Positions 47,301-56,827 are shown, numbered from the stretch's first letter. The stretch is DNA of 64,000 nucleotides from Clostridium sp. (GCF_017888565.1 NZ_JAGHFX010000058.1:1-64000), one strand, 5' to 3'. Made by a program: numbers and translations. Notes: generated from the letters alone by a model not told the origin.

Positions 47301-50103
47301 AAATGGAGAATATATTGGATTAAAATTAGATCGTATTCATGAATTAACTGAAGCTATCGTAAAGGGTTCATCATTAGAAAACCTTACATTACAAGTTTCT
47401 AAAAATGCTCATGAATGGACTAATATAGAAAGTGGAAGTTTAACTGAAAATAATGATGCTAGATATATTCGTCTAGTTAATTTAACAAACAATGCAGTTA
47501 CTTTTGATTTAGATGAGTTTAAGGTATTATCAAGAGAATTTGGACAACCTACAGTAAGTGAAACTAATATGGGAACAATTGCTGAGGGTAAAATTGAAAA
47601 CTTATTTGATAAAGATCGTACAACAGGTTTAAAATATCAAAAGACACAAGCTATTGGAGATTATATGATTCTTGATTTAGGTCAAGAAATTGACTTAAAT
47701 GAATTAAAGCTAGTAACTCATGATTCAGATAAAGACTATATCCGAGATGGATTGGTTTATGCTTCAGCAAACAAAAGTGAATGGGGCGAACCAATCATTA
47801 CACTAGGAGATCAATTAGCTAATACTGAATCTGATGATTCAACTATTAATGAAAGTTTCCCAGAACATGAAATTTCATATAATGTAGCAAAAGCAACTGA
47901 TATTAATAAAAAAGCTCGTTATATTAAAATTGAAATAACACAACCTTATTCGTATAGATGGACAAAGCTTAATGAAGTTGAAATAAACAATGGTGAATAT
48001 ATTCCAACAGTAAATGATCCAACATTTGAATCAAATGTAGCAGATACAGAAAAAGGATTATATGAATACTTAATAGATGGGGATATTACTACAATGTATA
48101 TTCCAAATAAAGATACAGGATACCTTGTATATTCATTATCTGAAAAAACAGAAGTTAATCATATTAGAGTTATGCAAAATGCTAAACAAATTTCAAATGC
48201 AGAAGTAAAGGTTAGAATTGCTAAAACTAATAAGAATACTGATGAGTGGATAACACTAGGAAGATTAAATAAAGCTACAAATGAATTTATTTTACCAGTT
48301 GGAACTAATGTTTTAGAGGTTAAGTTTGAGTGGAGTGGAGTTACTCCAAACCTAGTAGAATTATCAATGGATTCAGTATTAGATGTAAATGTAGATAAGC
48401 AAAAGTTAGAAGAATTAATAAATGAGAATTTAAATACTGAAGACTGGACTACTAATAGCGCAAATGCATATAAAGAAGCTATAGAAGTCGCTAAGGAGAT
48501 TAAAGAAAATAATTATGTAGCACAAGCAACTGTAGATAGTGCTATAAAAGAAATAGAAAAAGCAAAAGAAAATAAAGCATTAAAGGGTGATAGCACTAAA
48601 TTACAAGATGAAATTGATAATGCTATTGCTAATGATGATAGTTCAAAATATACAGGTAAAACCTGGGCTAATTATCAAAAAGCTTTAAATGCAGCTAAGA
48701 AAGCTATGGAAGATGCTAATAATTTATCAGAAGCTGATATTACAAAGTTAATAGATGAATTAAATTCAGCAAAGTCAGCTTTAGTATATAATCCTACTAA
48801 TAGAGAAGAAGCAGAAATTATAGTAGAAGATGTTAATGAGTTTATGAATAATATTACAGCCCCAGAAAAAACATATACTATAAATTCTTGGAACTTATTA
48901 AAGGATAGAAAGATAGAATTAGAAGCATTAATTGAATTAAATAAAACAGAACCTCAAGATCCTTCAGCATTTGAAACTACAAAAGATTCTATGTTAAATG
49001 CTAAGAACTCTTTAGTAAATGTTGAATCTTTATCATCATTAATAGATGAATTTGATGCAATAACTGATTCAAGTATTTATACAGAAACTTCTTATAAGGC
49101 TTATGAAAATGCAATTAATAAAGCTAAAGAAGTTATGATTAATGGTACAATTGACACAGTTAAACAAGCAGAAGATGATATTAAAAATACAAAAAATAAC
49201 TTAGAATTAATAGGTTCAAGTGATAGTATTAAAAAATACATTTCTGAATTAAAGAAATTAGATAAAGTTAATTATACTAATAATTCTTATAAAGCATTAA
49301 TGGATAGAGTAGTTGAAATTGAATCTATGGACTTAGATGGAATGTCAGAAGAAGAATTAAAAGGATATGAAAAAGAGCTATTAAGCTTAAGAAATAGCTT
49401 AGTTAATGTAAGTGCACTACATGCTAAAGTTGAGACAGCTAAAGGATTTAAAGCTGACTTATATACTACAAGTAGCTACAATGCATTAATGGCCTTAGTT
49501 AATTCAGCAAATGAAGAATTTGTTTCAGGTAGTGAAGATAGCGTACAAGATTTAATTAACAAGATTGATGTAGCTATTAAAAACTTAGTTACAAGAGTAG
49601 ATAATAAAGAGATTGTAGATTATGTTAATGGTATCGAAGAGATTGATTTAACTAAATATACAGAAGAAAGTGCAGCTAAATATGCGGAAGGATTATCAAT
49701 ATTAAAATCTATGTTAGAAAATGCTGATAATACTGCTGCTACAGATTTTGTGAAAGCTAAGAACAATTTTGAAGATGCAAAAGAAAACTTAGAGTTAAAA
49801 CCTGATACTAACCCAGGAGAAGGGGAAGGCAACCCAGGAACCGGAGAAGAAAATCCAGGCGGGGGAGAAGGTAACCCAGGAGCAGGAGAAGGAAATCCAG
49901 GAGCAGGAGAAGAAAATCCAGGAACTGGAGAGAATACTCCAGGAAGTGGAGAAAATTCTTCAGAAAATAATAATGGTAAAAATGAAGGAGCTCTTCCAGA
50001 AACAGGTGGAGTAAACTCAACAAATGTATTATTATTTGGATTTATATTGGTATCTGCAGGTGTGGTATTTATATTTAATAAGAAAAGAAAACTTGCAAAG
50101 TAA
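44398..50103 (+). CDS. cell-wall-anchored GH84 beta-N-acetylglucosaminidase (hyaluronidase-like)
   Basis: A 1901-aa surface enzyme. Signal peptide 1-29. GH20b-like domain (about 38-175), then the GH84 barrel (about 180-480) with RGFIEGYYGIPW and the catalytic pair Asp302-Asp303 in GILGDDVGN, equivalent to those of C. perfringens NagJ. A helical region (about 490-640) is followed by about four F5/8-type C or CBM32-like modules (about 655-1335) and a row of FIVAR/coiled repeats (about 1340-1800). After these come a Gly/Glu/Pro/Asn repeat tract (1803-1850) and the sorting signal LPETG (1866-1870) with membrane segment and KKRK tail. It removes terminal GlcNAc from host glycans, mucins or O-GlcNAc proteins and stays on the wall by sortase. 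GGGAGG supports the start. Confidence 0.95.
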   Translation: MRIKGKKLLSSILAVAMTFGLVQPSVVHGTTRVEENEEKVGYEIYPNPHEVKYTGDEFVIRKDVNVVYDSTIDDATKNRMTEVLESKDKNITVSDEITNGKTNILVGTYSSGEYVDKYVQSNHELDSDLFEKYDSYYLASENGTISILGKNTDAAFYGITSLKHIFSQMDGSTILNFEMKDYADTPIRGFIEGYYGIPWTNEDRMSLMEFGGEFKMTSYIFAPKDDLYHTRKWRELYPEEELAAIAEMVEVGVKSKTKFVWTAHPFMGGFNANDYDNEMIKLKAKFDQLYSVGVRQFGILGDDVGNLDKQIVVNMMNELSEWGKEKGDVYDFVFCPAGYNASWQGDYSELNIYDAQFPEDVQIFWTGNSVCAPVSQDTLTNFKTHRLEEGKDSRRSPLFWLNWPVNDINMKRLMMGKGSLLHTDINIEDLAGVVTNPMQDAEPSKVSLFAIADYAWNVKGFDDDKSWEDSFKYIDSDASEALHTIAKHTSDPAPNGHGLVLEESEEIKPLLDEFKTKLSSGESLIEVGTKLVNEMNIIIEASDEFINTSNNARMVEQITPFANSLKDLATSIKDYVNAAMNLEEKDNESAIQNFADGTVAYENSKNHDRPTINGSTKAQPGSKRLVPFAEAVRDGISNKINALVNGGENLVITPSTNISNIYSGNIENIVDGKADTFIWNGEYEAVGQYYQISLSKPTTIYGVDILNGTPSKKDDTFGTAKVQYTTDGTTWQDINSKTYGPYAESVKISGIEIDNVVGLRYICTEAGSGRKWPAMREFSIATSPQESEGPTFTSEVIRTTDGWSVYSGKDSDIIDGDETTGVHYNVRQNGNPVNTTIAGDYVGVRLSEPIILGKINIIQGQTADAGDWFKDATLEYSLDGKNYTPIERFENKKEIRIDLSSQEIEAQYVRLRNNVNQETWIGFREFEVNSKVYHNGKVYTNVEKYKEHPADYYNDNASIVELQNVTLENGEYIGLKLDRIHELTEAIVKGSSLENLTLQVSKNAHEWTNIESGSLTENNDARYIRLVNLTNNAVTFDLDEFKVLSREFGQPTVSETNMGTIAEGKIENLFDKDRTTGLKYQKTQAIGDYMILDLGQEIDLNELKLVTHDSDKDYIRDGLVYASANKSEWGEPIITLGDQLANTESDDSTINESFPEHEISYNVAKATDINKKARYIKIEITQPYSYRWTKLNEVEINNGEYIPTVNDPTFESNVADTEKGLYEYLIDGDITTMYIPNKDTGYLVYSLSEKTEVNHIRVMQNAKQISNAEVKVRIAKTNKNTDEWITLGRLNKATNEFILPVGTNVLEVKFEWSGVTPNLVELSMDSVLDVNVDKQKLEELINENLNTEDWTTNSANAYKEAIEVAKEIKENNYVAQATVDSAIKEIEKAKENKALKGDSTKLQDEIDNAIANDDSSKYTGKTWANYQKALNAAKKAMEDANNLSEADITKLIDELNSAKSALVYNPTNREEAEIIVEDVNEFMNNITAPEKTYTINSWNLLKDRKIELEALIELNKTEPQDPSAFETTKDSMLNAKNSLVNVESLSSLIDEFDAITDSSIYTETSYKAYENAINKAKEVMINGTIDTVKQAEDDIKNTKNNLELIGSSDSIKKYISELKKLDKVNYTNNSYKALMDRVVEIESMDLDGMSEEELKGYEKELLSLRNSLVNVSALHAKVETAKGFKADLYTTSSYNALMALVNSANEEFVSGSEDSVQDLINKIDVAIKNLVTRVDNKEIVDYVNGIEEIDLTKYTEESAAKYAEGLSILKSMLENADNTAATDFVKAKNNFEDAKENLELKPDTNPGEGEGNPGTGEENPGGGEGNPGAGEGNPGAGEENPGTGENTPGSGENSSENNNGKNEGALPETGGVNSTNVLLFGFILVSAGVVFIFNKKRKLAK
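49807..49950 (+). repeat. Gly/Glu/Asn/Pro repeat tract in GH84 gene
   Basis: In-frame units of about 15-30 bases encode variations of NPGxGEG and NPGTGEE. This is the flexible wall-spanning stretch before LPETG and is likely to vary in copy number by slippage. Confidence 0.8.
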
Positions 50104-50134
50104 TAGAATCTTTAAATAATAATTAATTAAAAAT

Positions 50135-50182
50135 AAAAATGGATTATATCTTTAGTTTTAAGGATATAGTCCATTTTTATTT
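50135..50182 (+). terminator. intrinsic terminator of GH84 gene
   Basis: AAAAATGGATTATATC pairs with GGATATAGTCCATTTTT. Confidence 0.85.
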
Positions 50183-50380
50183 CATTTATAATGACGAGGA
50201 TTGATGATAGCATTACTAAATGAAAGGCTATCATAGTAATTTAGGTGCTATTATAGTTTTTTATTTTATTATAGAGTTTCTTAATTGGATTTTAACTAAT
50301 CAACTATAAACTTCTAAATATCACTTTGACAAGGGATTTTATATTAATTAAGAAAAATAAACATATACAGTTGTTATAAA
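50183..50380. other. gene-free stretch between GH84 and XpaC-like genes
   Basis: No ORF. A TTGACA at about 50325 has no good -10 partner. Nothing else supported. Confidence 0.3.
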
Positions 50381-50409
50381 TTGTAATTGACCTAATAATA
50401 AGATATAAT
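50381..50409 (+). promoter_or_regulatory. promoter candidate of xpaC-telA operon
   Basis: TTGTAA (50381-50386), 17-base spacer, TATAAT (50404-50409). Confidence 0.55.
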
Positions 50410-50495
50410 TAATCTGAAATATTATAATAGAGATATATTATTTTATATATTTAAATTTATATTAAATATAAGAAAAATAATCTGGAGGAAGAGTT

Positions 50496-51668
50496 ATGGG
50501 TAGGAAAGATTTTTCTGAGTTAGAAGATCAAATTGTATCGACAGTAAAAAGTGCACTTGATGCTATAGATTTTGTTAATTTAAAAAGAGATATTAGTGGT
50601 AAAACTGAGGACACTTTAAATGAATTTAAATCAAAGCTAAAGGAATACAATGTAAAAATAGAAAATAAATATGGATTATTAAACAAAAAAACTAAAAATG
50701 ATATATCAGAATACATTAGCAAAAGGCCAGCTGGAACAGTATCAGGAATACTTTATTCAATATTTGGCTTGATTGGAAGCGTAGTTTTTGGAGTTTTGGT
50801 ATTTATATTTCTAATCTTTATGTTATTTTTTAATGGGATTATACCAGGTACTTTTGCTACTTTTGGTGTTTTACTTGGATTTTTAGGATTAAGCTTAGGT
50901 TTATTTTTTAGAGGAATAAATTTAAGAAAGAGATTAAAGCGTTTTAAAAAATATGTAAGATTCATTGAAGATAATAGTTATTGTTTAATTAAAGACTTAG
51001 CGAGATTTGCTAAAGAGAAAGAGGAGTTTGTTCTTAAAGACTTAAACAAAATGATTGATTTAGGTATGTTTATAGAAGGACATATTGATGAAGAAAAAAC
51101 TTATTTTATGTTAAATGATGATGTTTATGGAGACTATCTAAATTTGAAAAAGCAACAAATTGTTAAAGAAAGTAATAAAGAAAAATTAAGTAAAAAAGAA
51201 GAAGCTAATGAAGGGTTAAGTGATTCAGAAAGAGAAGAACTAAAATCTATAATTGAAATGGGAAGAAATTATATTGAACAAATAAAGAAAGTAAGAAATC
51301 AGCTTTATAAGGAAGAAATAGCTATAAAGCTAGATAAATTACAAAATATTGCAAATCAAATACTTGATTATGTTGAGAAAAATCCTAAAAAGCTTCAAGA
51401 AGTTAATAAATTTATAAATCATTATCTTCCGATTACAATAAAACTTATTAATTCATATAAAGATTTAAGCAATCAATTAGTTCAAGGAGAAAATATAAAA
51501 AATGCTAAAAATGAAATTGAAAAGAGTATTGATATTATAAATAATGCTTTTGAAAATTTATTAGATGATTTATTTGAAGATATTGTTTTAGATATTTCTA
51601 CAGATATTTCTGTTCTTAAGACTTTGTTTAAGCAAGAAGGATTAACAGAGGAAGATTTTAAAAAATAA
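50496..51668 (+). CDS. XpaC-like (5-bromo-4-chloroindolyl phosphate hydrolysis) family protein
   Basis: A 390-aa membrane-associated protein. An N-terminal charged region (1-80) is followed by two close membrane segments (about 90-140, SVVFGVLVFIFLIFMLFF and a second hairpin). The conserved RFKKYVRFIEDNSYCLIKDLA block (about 147-170) and DLGMFIEGHID (about 187) are typical of the family. The C-terminal half (about 230-385) is coiled-coil rich. In Bacillus, xpaC lies beside yaaN (TelA), as here. The function is not enzymatic as far as known; a role in envelope or ion stress with TelA is assumed. GGAGGAAG precedes the ATG. Confidence 0.75.
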   Translation: MGRKDFSELEDQIVSTVKSALDAIDFVNLKRDISGKTEDTLNEFKSKLKEYNVKIENKYGLLNKKTKNDISEYISKRPAGTVSGILYSIFGLIGSVVFGVLVFIFLIFMLFFNGIIPGTFATFGVLLGFLGLSLGLFFRGINLRKRLKRFKKYVRFIEDNSYCLIKDLARFAKEKEEFVLKDLNKMIDLGMFIEGHIDEEKTYFMLNDDVYGDYLNLKKQQIVKESNKEKLSKKEEANEGLSDSEREELKSIIEMGRNYIEQIKKVRNQLYKEEIAIKLDKLQNIANQILDYVEKNPKKLQEVNKFINHYLPITIKLINSYKDLSNQLVQGENIKNAKNEIEKSIDIINNAFENLLDDLFEDIVLDISTDISVLKTLFKQEGLTEEDFKK

Positions 51669-51695
51669 GTTTAAAGTAAAAGGGAGGAATTTTAA

Positions 51696-52841
51696 ATGAT
51701 CGACGATTTTAAAGAACCTATTAATATAAAGCCAGAATTAAGCTTTGAACCATTTCAAGAAGAAGTTCTTGATGTAAAAGTACAGGAAGAAAAACCAGAA
51801 GAAGAAAAAGTTGATGAAATCCAATTGACAGAAGAGGAAAAAAGGATGGTAGATCAATTTGTAGAGAAGATAGAAATAAAAAATTCAAATTCTATTTTAC
51901 AATATGGAGTAGGTGCTCAAAAGAAAATATCTGATTTTTCAGAGACTGCGTTAAATAATGTGAAAACTAAAGATTTAGGTGAAGTTGGGGATATGCTTTC
52001 TAATGTAGTTCTTGAGTTAAAGAACTTCGAAGATTCAGAAGAGAAAAAAGGTATTTTTGGATTTTTAAAAAAAGGTAAAGATAAGATTAATCAAATGAAA
52101 GTAAAATATGATAAGGTAGAGGATAATATTAATAAAATGTGTAATATCCTTGAAAAACATCAAATACAGCTTTTAAAAGATATTGCTATGCTAGATAAGA
52201 TGTATGAAATAAATAAAGTATATTTTAAAGAGCTTTCTATGTATATATTAGCTGGAAAAAAGAAGCTTCAAATATTAGAAAAAGATGAACTTCCTAAACT
52301 ACAAGAAAAAGCAAAAAGAAGTGGGCTTCCTCAGGATGCTCAAGAAGTAAATGATTTTATTGCACTTTGCAATCGCTTTGAAAAGAAGATACATGATTTA
52401 GAATTAACGAAAATGATTTCTCTGCAAATGGCACCTCAAATTCGTTTGATTCAAAATAATGATTCCTTAATGTCCGAAAAAATACAATCAACAATTGTAA
52501 ATACTATTCCTCTTTGGAAAAGCCAAATAGTTTTAGCTCTTGGAGTTGCTCATTCTACTAATGCAGCAAAGGTTCAAAATGAAGTAACGAATATGACAAA
52601 TGAACTTTTACGTAAAAATGCTGAAATATTAAAAACTTCAACTATAGAAACAGCTAAAGTAGCTGAAAGAGGAATTGTTGATATTGATACCCTTAGAACA
52701 ACTAATGAATCATTAATTTCAACTCTTGACGAAATACTTAATATACAAACAGAAGGACGTCAAAAGCGAAGAGAAGCCGAGGTAGAATTAAGGAATATTG
52801 AAGATCAATTAAAAAATAAGCTTTTAGATTTTAAATATTAA
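51696..52841 (+). CDS. toxic anion resistance (TelA/YaaN) family protein
   Basis: A 381-aa soluble helical protein of the TelA family (tellurite/toxic anion resistance). KKGIFGFLKKGKDKINQMKVKYDKVEDNI (positions about 115-143 as separate conserved patches), LQEKAKRSG, QMAPQIRLIQ and TIVNTIPLWKSQIVLALG (about 263-280) are family hallmarks. It lacks membrane segments and probably works with the XpaC-like protein encoded 27 bases upstream. AAAGGGAGG precedes the ATG. Linked in other Firmicutes to resistance against envelope agents and tellurite. Confidence 0.9.
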   Translation: MIDDFKEPINIKPELSFEPFQEEVLDVKVQEEKPEEEKVDEIQLTEEEKRMVDQFVEKIEIKNSNSILQYGVGAQKKISDFSETALNNVKTKDLGEVGDMLSNVVLELKNFEDSEEKKGIFGFLKKGKDKINQMKVKYDKVEDNINKMCNILEKHQIQLLKDIAMLDKMYEINKVYFKELSMYILAGKKKLQILEKDELPKLQEKAKRSGLPQDAQEVNDFIALCNRFEKKIHDLELTKMISLQMAPQIRLIQNNDSLMSEKIQSTIVNTIPLWKSQIVLALGVAHSTNAAKVQNEVTNMTNELLRKNAEILKTSTIETAKVAERGIVDIDTLRTTNESLISTLDEILNIQTEGRQKRREAEVELRNIEDQLKNKLLDFKY

Positions 52842-52890
52842 TAATTTGAATTTAATAAAAAATAGAATTTCATAATAGTTTAATAAAAGC

Positions 52891-52930
52891 AAAACGCCTA
52901 TGTACACTATCATTACATAGGCGTTTTAAA
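52891..52930 (+). terminator. intrinsic terminator
   Basis: AAAACGCCTATGTA pairs with TACATAGGCGTTTT. Confidence 0.88.
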
Positions 52931-53120
52931 TTTAAATAAGAATCCTTTGAAGAAGAATATTCACAACTATCTACTTTATATGGATAATAAATTCATAATG
53001 AAAAGGTAGTATTTAAGGAAGATATATTAATTAAAGGAGTAATTATGCATACATACTATGTTATTATACGGTTAAAAATAATAAATAAGAGATCAAAATA
53101 ATATTTAAGAGGTGAAGGCA

Positions 53121-53276
53121 ATGAGTACAAAGTATAGAAATAGTAAGAAAAAGATGGCATCTTTAGGACTTAAAAAAGATAATAATGGAGACTATGTTTA
53201 TATTGATCCAAATGACACTACATCAGAATTTGTACCAGTAAGAAATATAAATAAGAAAAGTAACAAAGAAAGTTAA
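53121..53276 (+). CDS. small Lys/Asn-rich protein
   Basis: A 51-codon ORF below usual length limits, with GAGGTGAAGG right before the ATG. The protein starts MSTKYRNSKKKMASLG and continues with GDYVYIDPNDTTSEFVPV and a basic tail; strongly basic overall, with no membrane segment. Amino-acid use looks real and a terminator follows at 53347. No family recognised. It could be a small sporulation or nucleic-acid-binding protein, but nothing in the sequence shows which. Confidence 0.55.
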   Translation: MSTKYRNSKKKMASLGLKKDNNGDYVYIDPNDTTSEFVPVRNINKKSNKES

Positions 53277-53346
53277 TAAATAAAAATAATATTCCTATTA
53301 TAAAGTAAATAAAAACTATTCATATCAATTAGAGAGTTTATATAAG

Positions 53347-53371
53347 AAAAGAGCCAAAAGGCTCTTTTTCA
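53347..53371 (+). terminator. intrinsic terminator
   Basis: AAAAGAGCC, loop AAAA, GGCTCTTTTT. Confidence 0.8.
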
Positions 53372-53518
53372 TTTAAATAAGTTATTTAATTTTTTATAGG
53401 CTACTGAAAAACTAAGTTATATAAATTTTATAAAATATCAATTGTTCACAAAAATGTTAAAAATTCATTAAATTGTTTATATAAAGCCAATATTCATATG
53501 AATTTTATGTTAATAGAA

Positions 53519-53547
53519 TTGACTATCAAGGTAAAAAATGTTAAAAG
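53519..53547 (+). promoter_or_regulatory. weak promoter candidate of the propeller kinase gene
   Basis: TTGACT (53519-53524), 17-base spacer, TAAAAG (53542-53547). The -35 is good, the -10 poor, so activation may be needed. Confidence 0.35.
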
Positions 53548-53590
53548 TATGTAGAGATAATAACAAAATTTTATTAGATTTGGAGAAGAA

Positions 53591-56500
53591 ATGGATACTT
53601 TTAAAAGAAATATCGTCTTACTTATAATAGGATTAATGTTTTTATGTAGTAATGTAAATATAGCTTATGCTAGTAAAATAGAATTTTACAAAAGTTCAAT
53701 TGCTGAAGTAGATAAAGTGAATTTTTATAATTTAACTACTAAGGATGGATTATCGAATAATATCATAACTGATATTTATCAAGATTCATTGGGTTATATT
53801 TGGATTGGAACTGAGGATGGATTAAATCAATATAATGGCAATATAGTAATAGAATATAACTATGAAACTAATAATGAAAGTAGTCTTACTTCAACTTGTA
53901 TTACTAGTATAAATGAAGATGATCATGGTAATATATGGGTGGGAACTGATGCAGGCCTAAATATTATAAATAGGACTGACTATAAGGTTACAATGATAGA
54001 AGAAAACGAAGGGTCTGATAATATATTATCTGATTATGTAATAACTTCAATATATAGGGATAGTAATGATACTATGTGGGTAGGAACAGCAAATGGACTT
54101 AATAGATATGATGAGAAAAATAATAAATTTATAAAGTATTATACGGATGGAACTGATAAAAGTATAAATAATAATCATATAACAGATATAGATGAGGATA
54201 ATAATGGATACTTATGGATATCTACTATAGATGGAATATCTGCTATTGATTTAAATACCTATGATATACATAATTGGAGAAATGGAACTGATAATACTGA
54301 ATTCATATATCAAGTAGATAGAGATAGTGAAGGTAATATGTGGGTTGTTACTAAAAATGATATATTTCAGGTGACAGCTGGAAAATATGAATTAGGTAAC
54401 TATAAAATTGATATTGGAGATAATTTAAGTAAAGATGTAACTAAAGTATTATGCGACAGTAAAGGAGACGTATGGTTTTCTAGTTCAAGTGGTTTAATAA
54501 GATATATACCAAGTACCAACATAACTAAAATATATCAGTCAGGACCTAGTCAATCTAATTATTTATTAAGTAATTCAATTAGATGCTTATATGAAGATAG
54601 AAATGGAGTTCTATGGATTGGAACAAATAATGGAATTAGTATATTAAATGTTAAACAACGATTTAGCAATAAAATAAATAATATATTAAAAAAAAATGAA
54701 ATATATGTAAGTAGTATAACATCATTTTTAGAAGATAGTGAAAGTGATTTATGGATAGGTACAGAACAAAATGGGGTAATTTATTTTGATGTAGATGAAA
54801 ATAAGATGATAAGATTTAGCTATAATGAAAATGATAAAAATTCATTAAGTAGTAATTCAATAAAATATATTGCTCAAGGAAAACCAGGAGTAGTAATAGT
54901 AACTACAGACAATGGAATAAATACAATTGATAAAGAAACAGGGGATGTAATTAAACAGGATGTAGAAGATGCAACAATTATTCCTTTTAATCAAGATTTG
55001 AAAATGATAAATGATGGTAAGGATTTATGGGTTGCAACTCATGATGGGCTCTATAGAAGTGCAAACAATATTAATGAATCTGAGAATTATAAAGAGCATT
55101 TTATTGAAAGTGGAATCGAAAATTATAAAGTTTTTGATATTTATCAAGATGATAACGATGAAAATATTCTTTGGTTAGCTGGAGGACGTGGTGGAGGTTT
55201 AATAAAATTCCATAAAACTAAAGGTATTATTAAGAATTATTTATCATCATCAGAAAATAATTCATTAAGTTATGAATCTATAAATTGTATTCAAGGTGAT
55301 GAAAAAGGAAACCTTTGGATAGGAACCGATTCTGGGTTAAATAAGTTTAATATTAAAGAAGAAACTTTCACTAAATATAGTGAGAAACATGGATTAGGAA
55401 GCAATTATATAAATAGTATAATAGTAGATAATAATGAAGATATATGGTTAGGGACAAGCAATGGATTAAGTAAGTTTATTCTAAGTGAAAATAGATTTAT
55501 AAATTTCACAGAAGTAGATGGAATATATGGGAACCAATTTAATAAAAGAGCTGCATATAAGACAAAAGAAGGATATTTATTATTTGGAACAACTAAAGGC
55601 GTAGTTTCATTTAATCCAGATGATATAGAAAAGGTAATTTCTAAAGAGGATAAAATAATTTTAGATAAAGTACTGGTAAATAATGATTTGTACACAATAA
55701 AAGAAAAGAATGTAGAGCTTAAGTATAATGAAAATAATATAACTATTCAGTACTTCATTCCAGATTATACAAGAATAGGAGGAATAACTTATTTTTATAA
55801 AATGGATGGGGTAAATGATGAATGGATTAGTGGTAATAGTGATGGTTATGCACATTATACAATGTTAAAACCAGGCAACTATACATTTAGGGTTAAAGCA
55901 TCTAATAGTGATGGAAGTTTAACGGAAGCATCTTCTATAAACTTTGTTATAAAAAAACCATTTTGGCAATCCAATATAGCATATTGTATTTATATATCCC
56001 TTATTTCAATACTAATTCTATTTTTTATTTATCATGTAAGAATTCTAAAATCTTTAGTAGATAAACAAACAAAAGAAATAAATTCTCAAATGGAGGAAAA
56101 TAAAAAGCTTTATGAGAGAAATATTAGAAATGAAAAATTTAAAAATGATTACTTTGTTAATTTATCCCATGAGTTAAGGACACCTATAAATGTAATTTTA
56201 TCAGTAGTTCAGCTATTTAATTCTTTAGATGAAAGCGGTAGCGTAACTAAAGAAAAGGTATTATATTATATGAATGTAATAATGAAAAATTCTAATAACT
56301 TATTAAATATAATAAATGATATTATAGATAGTTCAAAAATAGAATCAGGTACTTATAAGATAAATAAGCAAGAAAATATTGATATAGTATATTTAGTTGA
56401 AGAAACTGCATTAAATATGAGTAATTATATTAATAATAAAGGAATTGATTTAATTATTGATCCTGAAATTGAAGAAATGCCAATATGTTGTGATCCTAAA

Positions 56501-56827
56501 GAAATAGAAAGATGTGTTATTAATCTTATTGGAAACGCAGTTAAATTTACAGAAAGTGGAGGAGAAATTAAGGTTTTAATTAAAGAATATGAGAATAATG
56601 TAAGTATTTCCATAGCAGATACTGGACTTGGAATATCAAATGATGACCAAGAGTTCATATTTAAGAGATTTGAACAAGGAAAGAGTTCTAATTCTACTCA
56701 GGTAAGTAGCAGTGGAATAGGATTAACTTTAGTTAAATATATTGTGGAATTGCATGGTGGACAGGTCACTTTAGAAAGTGAAATAAATAAAGGAAGCACT
56801 TTTACAATAATATTACCAATAAGTTAG
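53591..56827 (+). CDS. beta-propeller sensor histidine kinase (Reg_prop/Y_Y_Y)
   Basis: A 1078-aa membrane sensor. A signal-anchor or signal peptide (1-27) is followed by about 12-14 propeller repeats (about 40-680) with the recurring WIGTxxGLNxY motif (GYIWIGTEDGLN, GNIWVGTDAGLN, NLWIGTDSGLNKF). Next come a Y_Y_Y Ig-like domain (about 700-785), a membrane segment (about 797-817), HisKA with NLSHELRTPINV (phospho-His860) and HATPase (LIGNAVKFTESGG, DTGLGIS, SSSGIGLTLVKY). There is no receiver or AraC domain, unlike Bacteroides hybrid systems, and no response regulator gene is adjacent. The large extracellular part probably senses a glycan or related ligand. GGAGAAG precedes the ATG. Confidence 0.9.
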   Translation: MDTFKRNIVLLIIGLMFLCSNVNIAYASKIEFYKSSIAEVDKVNFYNLTTKDGLSNNIITDIYQDSLGYIWIGTEDGLNQYNGNIVIEYNYETNNESSLTSTCITSINEDDHGNIWVGTDAGLNIINRTDYKVTMIEENEGSDNILSDYVITSIYRDSNDTMWVGTANGLNRYDEKNNKFIKYYTDGTDKSINNNHITDIDEDNNGYLWISTIDGISAIDLNTYDIHNWRNGTDNTEFIYQVDRDSEGNMWVVTKNDIFQVTAGKYELGNYKIDIGDNLSKDVTKVLCDSKGDVWFSSSSGLIRYIPSTNITKIYQSGPSQSNYLLSNSIRCLYEDRNGVLWIGTNNGISILNVKQRFSNKINNILKKNEIYVSSITSFLEDSESDLWIGTEQNGVIYFDVDENKMIRFSYNENDKNSLSSNSIKYIAQGKPGVVIVTTDNGINTIDKETGDVIKQDVEDATIIPFNQDLKMINDGKDLWVATHDGLYRSANNINESENYKEHFIESGIENYKVFDIYQDDNDENILWLAGGRGGGLIKFHKTKGIIKNYLSSSENNSLSYESINCIQGDEKGNLWIGTDSGLNKFNIKEETFTKYSEKHGLGSNYINSIIVDNNEDIWLGTSNGLSKFILSENRFINFTEVDGIYGNQFNKRAAYKTKEGYLLFGTTKGVVSFNPDDIEKVISKEDKIILDKVLVNNDLYTIKEKNVELKYNENNITIQYFIPDYTRIGGITYFYKMDGVNDEWISGNSDGYAHYTMLKPGNYTFRVKASNSDGSLTEASSINFVIKKPFWQSNIAYCIYISLISILILFFIYHVRILKSLVDKQTKEINSQMEENKKLYERNIRNEKFKNDYFVNLSHELRTPINVILSVVQLFNSLDESGSVTKEKVLYYMNVIMKNSNNLLNIINDIIDSSKIESGTYKINKQENIDIVYLVEETALNMSNYINNKGIDLIIDPEIEEMPICCDPKEIERCVINLIGNAVKFTESGGEIKVLIKEYENNVSISIADTGLGISNDDQEFIFKRFEQGKSSNSTQVSSSGIGLTLVKYIVELHGGQVTLESEINKGSTFTIILPIS

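Noticed and set aside
49807-49950. CRISPR-like regular repeats
   Set aside because: Units are coding, degenerate and contiguous (Gly/Glu/Pro repeats of the wall spacer), without spacers.
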